From Streptomyces huiliensis (GTDB taxonomy: Bacteria; Actinomycetota; Actinomycetes; Streptomycetales; Streptomycetaceae): a stretch of DNA of 64,000 nt. The notes beneath the pieces are model-generated. The model saw nothing but the letters and a program-made list of their open reading frames with translations, was not told the DNA's origin and did not search any database. Position numbers and translations under genes: made by a program. The stretch is from contig NZ_JAIQLH010000013.1 of NCBI RefSeq assembly GCF_020037025.1, positions 1 to 64,000 on the forward strand. Reading direction: 5' to 3'. This document shows positions 35,407 through 44,911 of the stretch, piece after piece (position 1 is the first letter of the stretch; each line of letters opens with the position of its first letter).

Positions 35407-37465
35407 ATGAACCGACTGGCCGATTCCCAGTCGCCGTACCTCCTCCAGCACGCCACCAATCCAGTCGACTGGTGGCCATGGGGAGAGGAGGCGATGCAAG
35501 AGGCAAAGAGGCGCGACGTACCCATCCTTCTCTCGGTGGGCTATTCGTCGTGCCACTTAGCCGGCTGACCACTGGTGCCACGTCATGGCACGCGAGAGTT
35601 TCGAGGACGAGGAGGCCGCCGCCTACCTCAACGAGCACTTCGTCTCCGTCAAGGTCGACCGCGAGGAGCGGCCCGACATCGACGCCGTCTACATGGAGGC
35701 GGTGCAGGCGGCCACCGGGCAGGGCGGCTGGCCCATGACGGTCTTTCTGACGCCCGACGCCGAACCGTTCTACTTCGGCACCTACTTCCCGCCCGCTCCG
35801 CGGCACGGGATGCCCTCCTTCCGGCAGGTGCTGGAGGGGGTGACGGCCGCTTGGCGTGACCGGCGGGGCGAGGTGGGGGAGGTGGCCGGGCGGATCGTCG
35901 ACGAGCTGTCGCAGCGGACCCTCGCCGCGGCCGCCGCCGGGGGGCGGCCGCCGGCCGCCGACGAGCTGCACATGGCCTTGATGGCGCTGACCCGTGAGTT
36001 CGACGCGGTGCGCGGCGGCTTCGGCGGGGCGCCGAAGTTCCCGCCGTCGATGGTGCTGGAGTTCCTGCTCCGCCACCACGTCCGCACGGGCTCCGCCGCC
36101 GCCCTGGACATGGTGACGGCCACCTGCGAGGCCATGGCCCGCGGCGGGATCCACGACCAGCTGGGCGGCGGCTTCGCCCGCTACTCCGTGGACAACGGCT
36201 GGGTCGTTCCGCACTTCGAGAAGATGCTGTACGACAACGCCCTGCTGTGCCGCGTCTACGCGCACGTGTGGCGGGCCACCGGTTCGGACCTCGCCCGGCG
36301 GGTGGCGCTGGACACGGCCGACTTCCTGGTCCGGGAGATGCGCACCGAGCAGGGCGGCTTCGCCTCCGCCCTGGACGCGGACAGCGACGACGGCCGGGGC
36401 CGGCACCGCGAGGGCGCCTATTACGTCTGGACCCCCGAACAGCTCCGGGAGGTGCTCGGGGAGGCGGACGCCGAGCTCGCCGCCGACTACTTCGGTGTCA
36501 CCGAGGAAGGGACCTTCGAGGAGGGCGCCTCCGTCCTGCAACTACCCGACAGCGAGCGGCTCGTGGACGCCGAGCGGATCGCGTCGATCCGGGAGCGGCT
36601 GCTGGCGGCCCGCGCCCGGCGGCCCCGGCCCGGCCGGGACGACAAGATCGTGGCGGGGTGGAACGGCCTGGCCATCGCGGCGCTGGCCGAGACCGGTGCC
36701 TACTTCGACCGCCCCGACCTCGTCCAGGCCGCGACGGACGCCGCCGACCTGCTCGTCCGCACCCACATGGACTGGAACGCGCGCCTCTTCCGCACCTCTC
36801 TGGACGGTGTCGCCGGTGGCCACGCGGGGGTGCTGGAGGACTACGCGGACGTGGCTGAGGGCTTCCTGGCGCTGTCCGCCGTCACCGGTGAGGGCGTCTG
36901 GGTGGACTTCGCGGGACTGCTGCTGGACACCGTCCTGATCCGGTTCCGCGACGAGGAGGGGGCCCTCTTCGACACGGCGGACGACGCCGAGGCCCTCATC
37001 CGGCGCCCGCAGGACCCGACGGACAACGCCACCCCGTCCGGCTGGACCGCGGCCGCCGGGGCGCTCCTGACCTACGCGGCGCTCACCGGGAGCGCGCCGC
37101 ACCGGGAGGCGGCCGAGCGGGCGCTCGGCGTGGTCCGGGTGCTCGGGCCCAAGGCGCCGCGCTTCATCGGCTGGGGCCTGGCGGTGGCGGAGGCGCTGCT
37201 CGACGGGCCGCACGAGGTCGCCGTCGTCGGGCCGCACGACGACCCGGCCACCCGGGAGCTGCACCGCACCGCCCTGCTCTCCCAGCGGCCCGGACTGGCC
37301 GTCGCCCTGGGCGAGCCGGCCTCCGCGACGGCCGCCGAGGTGCCGCTGCTGGCGGACCGGCCGCTGCTGGCCGGCCGCCCGGCCGCCTATGTGTGCCGCG
37401 GCTTCACCTGTGACGCGCCGACCTCGGATCCCGAGGAGCTCGCGGCGAAACTGCGGGGGAGGTGA
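35407..37465 (+). pseudogene. DUF255 thioredoxin-domain protein gene, interrupted by a 16-bp insertion at the CHWC motif
   Basis: The 5' part (35407-35568) encodes [20 protein letters not shown] up to GYSSCH and then LAG-stop. The 3' part, open from 35573 with the first ATG at 35585, continues WCHVMARESFEDEEAAAYLN through a full (alpha/alpha)6-barrel region to EELAAKLRGR. Removing the 16 bases 35557-35572 restores SCHWCHVMARESF exactly, the thioredoxin-like CxxC motif of the family. As it stands, translation from 35585 would lack the redox motif, so the gene is very likely inactive. Intact family members have about 680 residues, matching the sum of the parts. Confidence 0.85.
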
Positions 37466-37489
37466 CCCCGCCCGGGGGCGGGGCGGCGT

Positions 37490-38122
37490 TCAGAGGGTGA
37501 GTCCCCGCTCCAGCAGGTCCAGTGCACGGTGCAGGTAGTCGAGCGGATCACCGGTCTGCCCCTCGTCCACCCACACCATCATGGCCTCCTGCGTGGCGGC
37601 CAGCACCGTGGTCGCCGCGACCCGCAGTTCGAGATCGTTCTCCGGGCGCCCGGTGCGCTCGGCCAGGACGGTGCACAGGAGGCGTGCCGTCCCGCCCATG
37701 CCCTCACCGGAGCGGGCTCGCAGACTGGGGACGTCGCGAATCAGCCGGTTGCGCACCCGCATCTCGGGGCTGTCGCTGCCGAGAATGTCCCGCATGCCCT
37801 CCAGGATGGTGTTGCGGATCGCGCGGAGCGGCGGCTCGTCGACCGGACGCGACCGGAGCAGCGCCCCCAGGAGGGGGTCGTGCTCGTCCGTGAGGACGAT
37901 GTCCTCCTTGGTCGGGAAGTACCGGAAGACGGTGCTGGGCGAGACGTCGGCGGCCTCCGCGATCTGGTCCACCGGCGTCGCGTCGTACCCCTGCTCCTCG
38001 AAGAGCCGGTAGGCGGCGGCGCGGATCGCCTGGCGGGTCTGGATCTTCTTCCGTTCGCGCAGCCCGAGCCGGGGGCCCGGCTGGGCGGCGGGGGATGTTG
38101 GTGCGGAGGCCATGACCGTCAT
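37490..38122 (-). CDS. TetR-family transcriptional regulator
   Basis: A 210-residue repressor. The N-terminal HTH (RQAIRAAAYRLFEEQGYDAT, then VDQIAEAADVSPSTVFRYFP) is followed by a ligand-binding helical domain with the actinobacterial TetR C-terminal pattern (GTARLLCTVLAERTGRPEND). It is cotranscribed behind the MFS exporter gene, whose TGA overlaps this ATG (38122-38119); a second ATG at 38113 is an alternative. The usual circuit is repression of the exporter promoter relieved by a transported compound. Confidence 0.92.
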   Translation of the reverse strand: MTVMASAPTSPAAQPGPRLGLRERKKIQTRQAIRAAAYRLFEEQGYDATPVDQIAEAADVSPSTVFRYFPTKEDIVLTDEHDPLLGALLRSRPVDEPPLRAIRNTILEGMRDILGSDSPEMRVRNRLIRDVPSLRARSGEGMGGTARLLCTVLAERTGRPENDLELRVAATTVLAATQEAMMVWVDEGQTGDPLDYLHRALDLLERGLTL

Positions 38123-39702
38123 TGTCCGCCATCCGGCGTTTCGACTGCCACAGCGGTGGCGGGGGCCGCGGCAGTCGCGGGGGCCGTGGCGTGCCCGTCC
38201 GGCAGGAAGACCGCCACCAGGGCGGCGGCCAGGAGGGCGACGCAGCCGCAGACCAGCAGCGTCAGGTCCATGCCGTGCAGGTACGCGGCGTCGGCCGAGC
38301 GCGCCAGGGCGGTGTCGCCCAGCCGGGCGGCCGTCGCGTGGGCGCTCACGACGCTGTCGTCGGCCACCCCCGCCGCGGCGGCGGACAGCCCGCCGGTGTC
38401 CAGCCGGTCGCGGTACGAGGCGGCGAGCAGACTGCCCAGCGCCGCCAGGCCGACCGCGGCGGCCGTCTGGCGGAGCGTCATCATCAGCCCCGAGCCCGTC
38501 CCCACCCGTTCCCGGGGCAGGGCGCCGAGGGCCCCGGCCATGGCCGGGATCATGGCGAACCCGAAGCCGAGTCCCACCACGGACAGCCACCCGGCGGTGA
38601 AGCCGTAGCCGTCCTCGACCGAGGTGCGGCTGCCGACGAAGGCGGCCGCCGCGATGACGGTCAGGCCGCCGGGGATGACGACACGCCGGCCCAGCCGTTC
38701 GACCAGTCGCGGCGCGATCCGGGACGCGGTCAGCAGGCCCAGCGGCATGGGGATGAGGCGCAGTCCGGTGTTGAAGGCGTCGTTGCCCAGGACGCTCTGA
38801 AAGTAGGAGGGGAGGACGAACAGCAGGCCGGTGAAGGTGAACATGACCAGGGAGGCGGCGATGCTGTTCCACAGGAACCCGCGGTGGCGGAGCAGTTCGA
38901 GGTCGAGCATCGGACGCTCCTGCCGCCGCGAGCGCAGCACCAGCAGGGCGAGCAGGACCACGGCGGCGGCCAGCGTGCCGAGGACGAGCGGGGAGCCCCA
39001 GCCGTACCGGGGGCCTTCGGTCACGCCGTAGACGAGTGCGCCGAGGCCGCCGATGGAAAGAATGGTGGTGAGGGCGTCCACCGTGGGGGAGGCGGGGTCG
39101 TTGGTCTCGGGTACCAGGAAGCGGCAGGCGATCAGGGCCGCGCCGATGAGCGGAATGTTGATCAGGAAGACCGAACCCCACCAGAAGTGGTCGAGCAGGA
39201 ACCCTCCGATGATCGGGCCGAGCGGCATGCCCAGCGCGGACGCGGCCGACATCGTGCCGACCGCCTTGTTGCGCTCCTCCGGCGGGAAGATCGCGGGGAT
39301 GACGGCCATGGAGAGCGGCAGGACCAGCGCGGCGCCGGCGCCCATCACCGCCCGGCCGACGATCACGACGTTCGCGTCGGTGGCGACGGTGCCGACGAGC
39401 GCGCCGGCGAGGAAGACGGTCAGGCCGATGCCCAGCATCCGGCGGCGGCCGAAGCGGTCGCCCAGAAGTCCCGCGGGAAGCATCAGGGCGGCGAAGACGA
39501 CCAGGTAGGAGTCGGCTATCCACTGCAAGGTGCTGGCGTCGGCGCCGAGTTCATCGGCCATGGTGGGCAGGGCGACGTTCAGGATCGTGCCGTCGAAGCC
39601 CAGGACGAGCATGCAGGCGACGATCGCGGTCAGGGCCCACCAGCGGCGGGGATCCGGCTGGAGACCTCGCGTGGGCGGGGACAGGGCGGGTGCGGTCGTC
39701 AC
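38119..39702 (-). CDS. DHA2/EmrB-QacA-type MFS drug exporter
   Basis: A 527-residue transporter with 14 predicted transmembrane helices. Family motifs are visible: FDGTILNVALPTMADELGA in helix 1 (motif D1), LGDRFGRRRM in the first loop (motif A) and the helix 5 motif C region ASALGMPLGPIIGGFL. The GTG at 39708 is too close to the AAGGAGC ribosome-binding site, whereas GTG 39702 has suitable spacing and is preferred. It is coupled to the tetR gene downstream. It probably exports a hydrophobic, cationic or antibiotic compound. Confidence 0.92.
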   Translation of the reverse strand: MTTAPALSPPTRGLQPDPRRWWALTAIVACMLVLGFDGTILNVALPTMADELGADASTLQWIADSYLVVFAALMLPAGLLGDRFGRRRMLGIGLTVFLAGALVGTVATDANVVIVGRAVMGAGAALVLPLSMAVIPAIFPPEERNKAVGTMSAASALGMPLGPIIGGFLLDHFWWGSVFLINIPLIGAALIACRFLVPETNDPASPTVDALTTILSIGGLGALVYGVTEGPRYGWGSPLVLGTLAAAVVLLALLVLRSRRQERPMLDLELLRHRGFLWNSIAASLVMFTFTGLLFVLPSYFQSVLGNDAFNTGLRLIPMPLGLLTASRIAPRLVERLGRRVVIPGGLTVIAAAAFVGSRTSVEDGYGFTAGWLSVVGLGFGFAMIPAMAGALGALPRERVGTGSGLMMTLRQTAAAVGLAALGSLLAASYRDRLDTGGLSAAAAGVADDSVVSAHATAARLGDTALARSADAAYLHGMDLTLLVCGCVALLAAALVAVFLPDGHATAPATAAAPATAVAVETPDGGQ

Positions 39703-39725
39703 GGGCACGCTCCTTCGAGAGTCGA

Positions 39726-39765
39726 TGGCAAGTGCCAGTAACCCTTAATTGAGAGTTTCTGTCAA
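39726..39765 (-). promoter_or_regulatory. Promoter and putative TetR operator of the exporter-regulator operon
   Basis: On the minus strand a perfect -35 TTGACA (39765-39760) is followed after 17 bp by GTTACT (39742-39737). The inverted repeat TGGCA-2-TGCCA (39726-39737) overlaps the -10 end and the expected transcription start, 24 bp before the start codon. This is where a TetR-type repressor would block initiation. Confidence 0.6.
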
Positions 39766-39882
39766 TACTTGCGGTCTCCGAACGCCTCTCTGACGGGACG
39801 CTGATTGTCAGTGGGGTGTGTCACGCTGTGTGCAGGGCAGGGGAACGGTCGGTAAGAGACCGAGTGGGAGGGGTGATCCCTG

Positions 39883-40227
39883 ATGGGTGTCATGGTGAAC
39901 GCCGTCGCCGCGCTGATCGCGACACTGAGTGTGGGTGCGTACCTGATCGCCGGCGAGGTGGCGGTGGTGGCCGTGGTGCTCGCCGGCGTCGGCGGCCTGG
40001 CATGGCGCGTGGCCGCGACCTCGCGGCCGCCGCGCGTCGCGCGCCGGGAACGGACCGCGCCCCGGCCGCTGTCGGACGGCCGGTGGGACGGGTCGTCCGA
40101 CGCGCGGAACGGGGCGCGGAGGGGGGCGCTCAGGGGAGCGCGGAGGGAAGGGGGGCGGTCAGCCGTGCGTATAGGCCACCAGAGAGATGCCGACGTAGTG
40201 CACGACGAAGGCCGCCAGCGTCAGTGA
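39883..40227 (+). CDS. Small two-helix membrane protein
   Basis: A 114-residue frame. Residues 5-23 (VNAVAALIATLSVGAYLIA) and 25-43 (EVAVVAVVLAGVGGLAWRV) are hydrophobic, followed by a very basic, low-complexity tail. GGGAGGGG lies upstream of the ATG at a long but usable distance. The last 69 bp overlap the 3' end of the convergent hemolysin III gene, so the tail may be artefactual or the gene short-lived. Function unknown. Confidence 0.45.
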   Translation: MGVMVNAVAALIATLSVGAYLIAGEVAVVAVVLAGVGGLAWRVAATSRPPRVARRERTAPRPLSDGRWDGSSDARNGARRGALRGARREGGRSAVRIGHQRDADVVHDEGRQRQ

Positions 40228-40893
40228 GTGGAACACCTCGTGGAAACCGAACCAGCGGGGTGACGGATTGGGGCGCTTGATGCCGTAGATGACGCCGCCC
40301 GCGCTGTAGAGGAGGCCGCCGACGATCACCAGGACGAGCACGGCGATGCCGCCCTTGCGCAGGAAGTCGGGCAGGAAGAAGACGGCCGCCCAGCCCATCG
40401 CGATGTAACAGGGGGTGTAGAGCCAGCGCGGCGCGCCGACCCAGAAGACCCGGAAGGCGATGCCGGCCGCGGCCGCGGCCCAGACCGCCCACAGCAGCAA
40501 CTGGCCGCGGCCGCCCGGCACCAGGAGCATTGTCAGGGGCGTGTAGGTGCCCGCGATGATCAGGAAGATGTTGGCGTGGTCGAGGCGGCGGAGCACGGCC
40601 GTGACCCGGGGGCTCCAGTCGCCGCGGTGGTACAGGGCGCTGATGCCGAACAGCAGGCACGCGGTGAGGACGTAGACGGCGCAGGCGATCCGGCCGCGGG
40701 TGCTGTCCGCGAGCGCGGTCAGGAAGACGCCGGAGATCAGGACGGCGGGGAACATTCCTGCGTGCAGCCAGCCGCGGAGCCGCGGCTTGACGACTGCCGA
40801 CAGGGGTTCGGGACAAGAGGGGGAAGGCGCGGTGGTCGCGGCACCGGCGGGAGTTGCGGGCGCGACGTGCGCCGCGTCGGACGCGGGTGTCAT
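40159..40893 (-). CDS. Hemolysin III/PAQR-family membrane protein
   Basis: A 244-residue, seven-helix membrane protein. Family residues are visible: the ALYHRGDWSP and RRLDHANIFLIIAGTYTPL segments (with H and D of the metal site) and the terminal GFHEVFHSLTLAAFVVHYV carrying the conserved histidines. Bacterial members resemble PAQR receptors and are linked to membrane-lipid homeostasis; haemolytic activity is doubtful. The first 35 residues are a flexible Ala/Pro-rich extension. It is divergent from pckG, with an inverted repeat 11 bp upstream of its ATG. Confidence 0.92.
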   Translation of the reverse strand: MTPASDAAHVAPATPAGAATTAPSPSCPEPLSAVVKPRLRGWLHAGMFPAVLISGVFLTALADSTRGRIACAVYVLTACLLFGISALYHRGDWSPRVTAVLRRLDHANIFLIIAGTYTPLTMLLVPGGRGQLLLWAVWAAAAAGIAFRVFWVGAPRWLYTPCYIAMGWAAVFFLPDFLRKGGIAVLVLVIVGGLLYSAGGVIYGIKRPNPSPRWFGFHEVFHSLTLAAFVVHYVGISLVAYTHG

Positions 40894-40904
40894 GGCCCAA
40901 TGTT

Positions 40905-40922
40905 ACCTACGCCACCGTAGGT
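40905..40922. promoter_or_regulatory. Inverted repeat upstream of the hemolysin III gene
   Basis: ACCTACG-CCAC-CGTAGGT is a perfect 7-bp palindrome with a 4-bp spacer, starting 11 bp before the hemolysin III ATG and flanked by near-symmetric GTT/TAC bases. Its size and symmetry suit a TetR-family operator. The regulator is not in the neighbourhood. Confidence 0.5.
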
Positions 40923-41166
40923 TACGGACCGGTATCACGTGGCGATGGTCACGGGAGTGCCCCCTGGACAGAACCGAAACGGAGTCGGATGATCAAATGA
41001 GTGCGGGCGGCACCGGATGAGCGGTCACGAAGCGTCTGGGTCGCAGCCCCCAAGGGGCGAATGTGCAGAAACGGACCAACTGTCGGGTCAGGCACGCGGA
41101 TGGTCCGTTCCACCCTCAACATGCGACGCCGGGCGCCTCCTGGGTCCCCGGCGGGACGGAGCGATC

Positions 41167-42999
<1,833 letters not shown>

Positions 43000-43108
43000 G
43001 GGTGACAGGGCGTGGACCGGGAGGTTGTCCGGTCCCGCCCTGCCGTGTTTTCCGAGGCGGATCGGCTTTTCCGAGGCGGGGCGACGCCCCGACCGGGGCG
43101 CGTCCGGC

Positions 43109-43531
43109 TCAGACGTCGTCGGTGATCCCCAGCGCCGCCGCGTGCGCTCGCAGCCGTCCCTCGGCCAGCGCCGCTCCGGCGGCGTCGCCGCGCGAACCGG
43201 CGACCACCAGGGCCTGGCCGGCCAGCATGTGCGCCCGCTGGTGCAGGGCGTGGACGCGGGCCGGGCCGCCGCCGGACGCCGTGGGCACGGCCCGCAATGG
43301 GGCGTGCCCGCCGCGCAGCCGCTCGACCCGGGCGGCCAGCCGCCGGGCGGCGTCGTCCAGGTCGGCGGACGGGGCCAGGGCCCGCAGTTCGTCGGTCACG
43401 GTGAGCAGCGCGGTCAGGTGTCCGGCGAGCCGGATGTCGAGCTCCTGCCCCCGGGAGCGGCGCGGCCCGTGGCCGCCGCGCACGGGTTCGGCCATGGTGT
43501 GGACCGACTTGGTGCGGATCGGTTCGTACAT
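43109..43531 (-). CDS. Small helical hypothetical protein behind Fur/PerR-like boxes
   Basis: A 140-residue protein of unknown family, rich in Ala, Leu, Arg and His, predicted to be all helical (RLAGHLTALLTVTDELRALA, VHALHQRAHMLAGQALVVAG). Several His residues could bind metal, but no recognised motif exists. The start ATG 43531 has AGGAGG within the upstream inverted repeat. It is a single gene whose promoter region carries two TTAG-N-CTAA palindromes, which suggests metal- or peroxide-dependent control (inference). Confidence 0.65.
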   Translation of the reverse strand: MYEPIRTKSVHTMAEPVRGGHGPRRSRGQELDIRLAGHLTALLTVTDELRALAPSADLDDAARRLAARVERLRGGHAPLRAVPTASGGGPARVHALHQRAHMLAGQALVVAGSRGDAAGAALAEGRLRAHAAALGITDDV

Positions 43532-43550
43532 GGATGGCCTCCTGTCCTCC

Positions 43551-43583
43551 TTAGAAGGCCATCCTAACTTAGATTCTGTCTAA
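43551..43583 (-). promoter_or_regulatory. Tandem Fur/PerR-like inverted repeats
   Basis: TTAGAAGGCCATCCTAA (43551-43567) and TTAGATTCTGTCTAA (43569-43583) are adjacent palindromes; the second has the 7-1-7 spacing of Fur/PerR boxes with perfect TTAGA/TCTAA arms. An additional 8-bp inverted repeat GGATGGCC/GGCCATCC (43532-43539, 43557-43564) brackets the ribosome-binding site. They precede the gene starting at 43531. The stretch is notably AT-rich for this genome. Confidence 0.5.
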
Positions 43584-43612
43584 AGTTGTGTCCGTGTGAA
43601 GAGTGGGCAGGG

Positions 43613-44824
43613 TCAGGGCTGGCTGTAGCCCTCCAGGAACGTGCCGATCCGGGTCACCGCGTCCGCCATGTCCTTGGCGTTCGGCAGCGTGACTAGGCGG
43701 AAGTGGTCCGGCTCCGGCCAGTTGAAGCCCGTGCCGTGGACGACCATGATCTTCTCGGCCCGCAGCAGGTCCAGCACCATCTGCCGGTCGTCCTTGATCT
43801 TGTAGACCTTGGGGTCGAGCCGCGGGAACGCGTACAGCGCGCCCTTCGGCTTCACACACGTCACGCCGGGGATCTGGGTCAGCAGCTCGTGCGCCACGTC
43901 CCGCTGCTCCAGCAGCCGGCCGCCCGGCAGGACCAGTTCGTTGATCGACTGCCGGCCGCCGAGGGCGGTGGCCACCGCGTACTGGGCGGGCATGTTGGCG
44001 CAGAGCCGCATGTTGGCCAGGATCGTCAGGCCCTCGATGTAGCTGTCCGCGTGGGCCTTCGGGCCGCACACCGCCATCCAGCCGCTGCGGTAGCCCGCGA
44101 CCCGGTACGCCTTCGACAGGCCGTTGAAGGTGAGGGTCAGCAGGTCGGGGGCGAGGGCGGCGGTCGGGGTGTGGGTCACGCCGTCGTAGAGGATCTTGTC
44201 GTAGATCTCGTCGGAGCAGACGATCAGGTTGTGCCGGCGGGCGATCTCCGTGAGTCCGCGCAGCATCTCGTCGTCGTAGACGGCGCCCGTGGGGTTGTTG
44301 GGGTTGATGATGACGAGCGCCTTGGTGCGGTCGGTGACCTTGCGCTCGATGTCGGCCAGGTCCGGCATCCAGTCGGACTGCTCGTCGCAGCGGTAGTGCA
44401 CCGCCGTGCCGCCCGCCAGCGAGACCGACGCCGTCCACAGCGGGTAGTCCGGCGCCGGGACGAGCACCTCGTCGCCGTCGTCGAGCAGCGCCTGCATCGA
44501 CATCTGGATCAGCTCCGAGACGCCGTTGCCCAGGTACACGTCCTCGACGGACAGCTCGATGCCCTTGGTCTCGTAGTGCTGCACCACCGCGCGCCGGGCC
44601 GAGAGCAGACCCTTGGCGTCGCCGTAGCCGTGCGCGTCGCCGACGTTGCGCAGCATGTCCTCCAGGATCTCCGGAGGGCACTCGAAGCCGAAGATCGCCG
44701 GGTTGCCGGTGTTGAGCTTGAGGATGCGATGGCCCGCCGCCTCCAGCCGCATCGCCTCCTCCAGCACCGGACCACGGATCTCGTAGCAGACATTGGCGAG
44801 TTTCGTTGACTGGATCACCTGCAT
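43613..44824 (-). CDS. AlaA-like pyridoxal-phosphate aminotransferase
   Basis: A 403-residue class I aminotransferase. The PLP lysine is in NGLSKAYRVAGYRSGW, with VIINPNNPTGAVYDDEML and IVCSDEIYDKILYDG as the other cofactor-binding segments. The start MQVIQSTKLANVCYEIRGPV is that of the AlaA/YfbQ group (glutamate-pyruvate aminotransferases). ATG 44824 is used; an ATG four codons upstream (44836) is also possible. It lies 87 bp from the D-amino-acid-related deacylase gene on the same strand and could share its transcript. Confidence 0.92.
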   Translation of the reverse strand: MQVIQSTKLANVCYEIRGPVLEEAMRLEAAGHRILKLNTGNPAIFGFECPPEILEDMLRNVGDAHGYGDAKGLLSARRAVVQHYETKGIELSVEDVYLGNGVSELIQMSMQALLDDGDEVLVPAPDYPLWTASVSLAGGTAVHYRCDEQSDWMPDLADIERKVTDRTKALVIINPNNPTGAVYDDEMLRGLTEIARRHNLIVCSDEIYDKILYDGVTHTPTAALAPDLLTLTFNGLSKAYRVAGYRSGWMAVCGPKAHADSYIEGLTILANMRLCANMPAQYAVATALGGRQSINELVLPGGRLLEQRDVAHELLTQIPGVTCVKPKGALYAFPRLDPKVYKIKDDRQMVLDLLRAEKIMVVHGTGFNWPEPDHFRLVTLPNAKDMADAVTRIGTFLEGYSQP

Positions 44825-44911
44825 GACGGCCACCATACGGGGGCGCGCGACGCCGCGCGCGAGCTTTCGGGACGCACCCGGCGCGTGCGATCACCGCTGT
44901 TCAGGGGTGGT

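Larger units (their letters stand above)
32622..35580. mobile_element. About 3-kb inserted segment flanked by 12-bp direct repeats
   Basis: CCACTGGTGCCA occurs at 32622-32633 and 35569-35580, both within the CHWC codons of DUF255 gene copies. Between them lie a helicase/nuclease gene, a decayed transposase and a second, diverged DUF255 5' end at the right border. Base composition is visibly less GC-rich than the surroundings, especially 32640-34830. No integrase is present, so the segment may be a deletion derivative of a larger integrative element. Carrying a replacement 5' end for the target gene is a known strategy of gene-targeting elements; here the restoration is imperfect. Boundaries are inferred from the repeats only. 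Confidence 0.6.

Noticed and set aside
35585..37465. The 3' part of the DUF255 gene as an intact 626-residue protein
   Set aside because: The first ATG lies after the CxxC motif and within conserved sequence; the frame extends upstream directly into the missing WCHV residues, so it is part of an interrupted gene.
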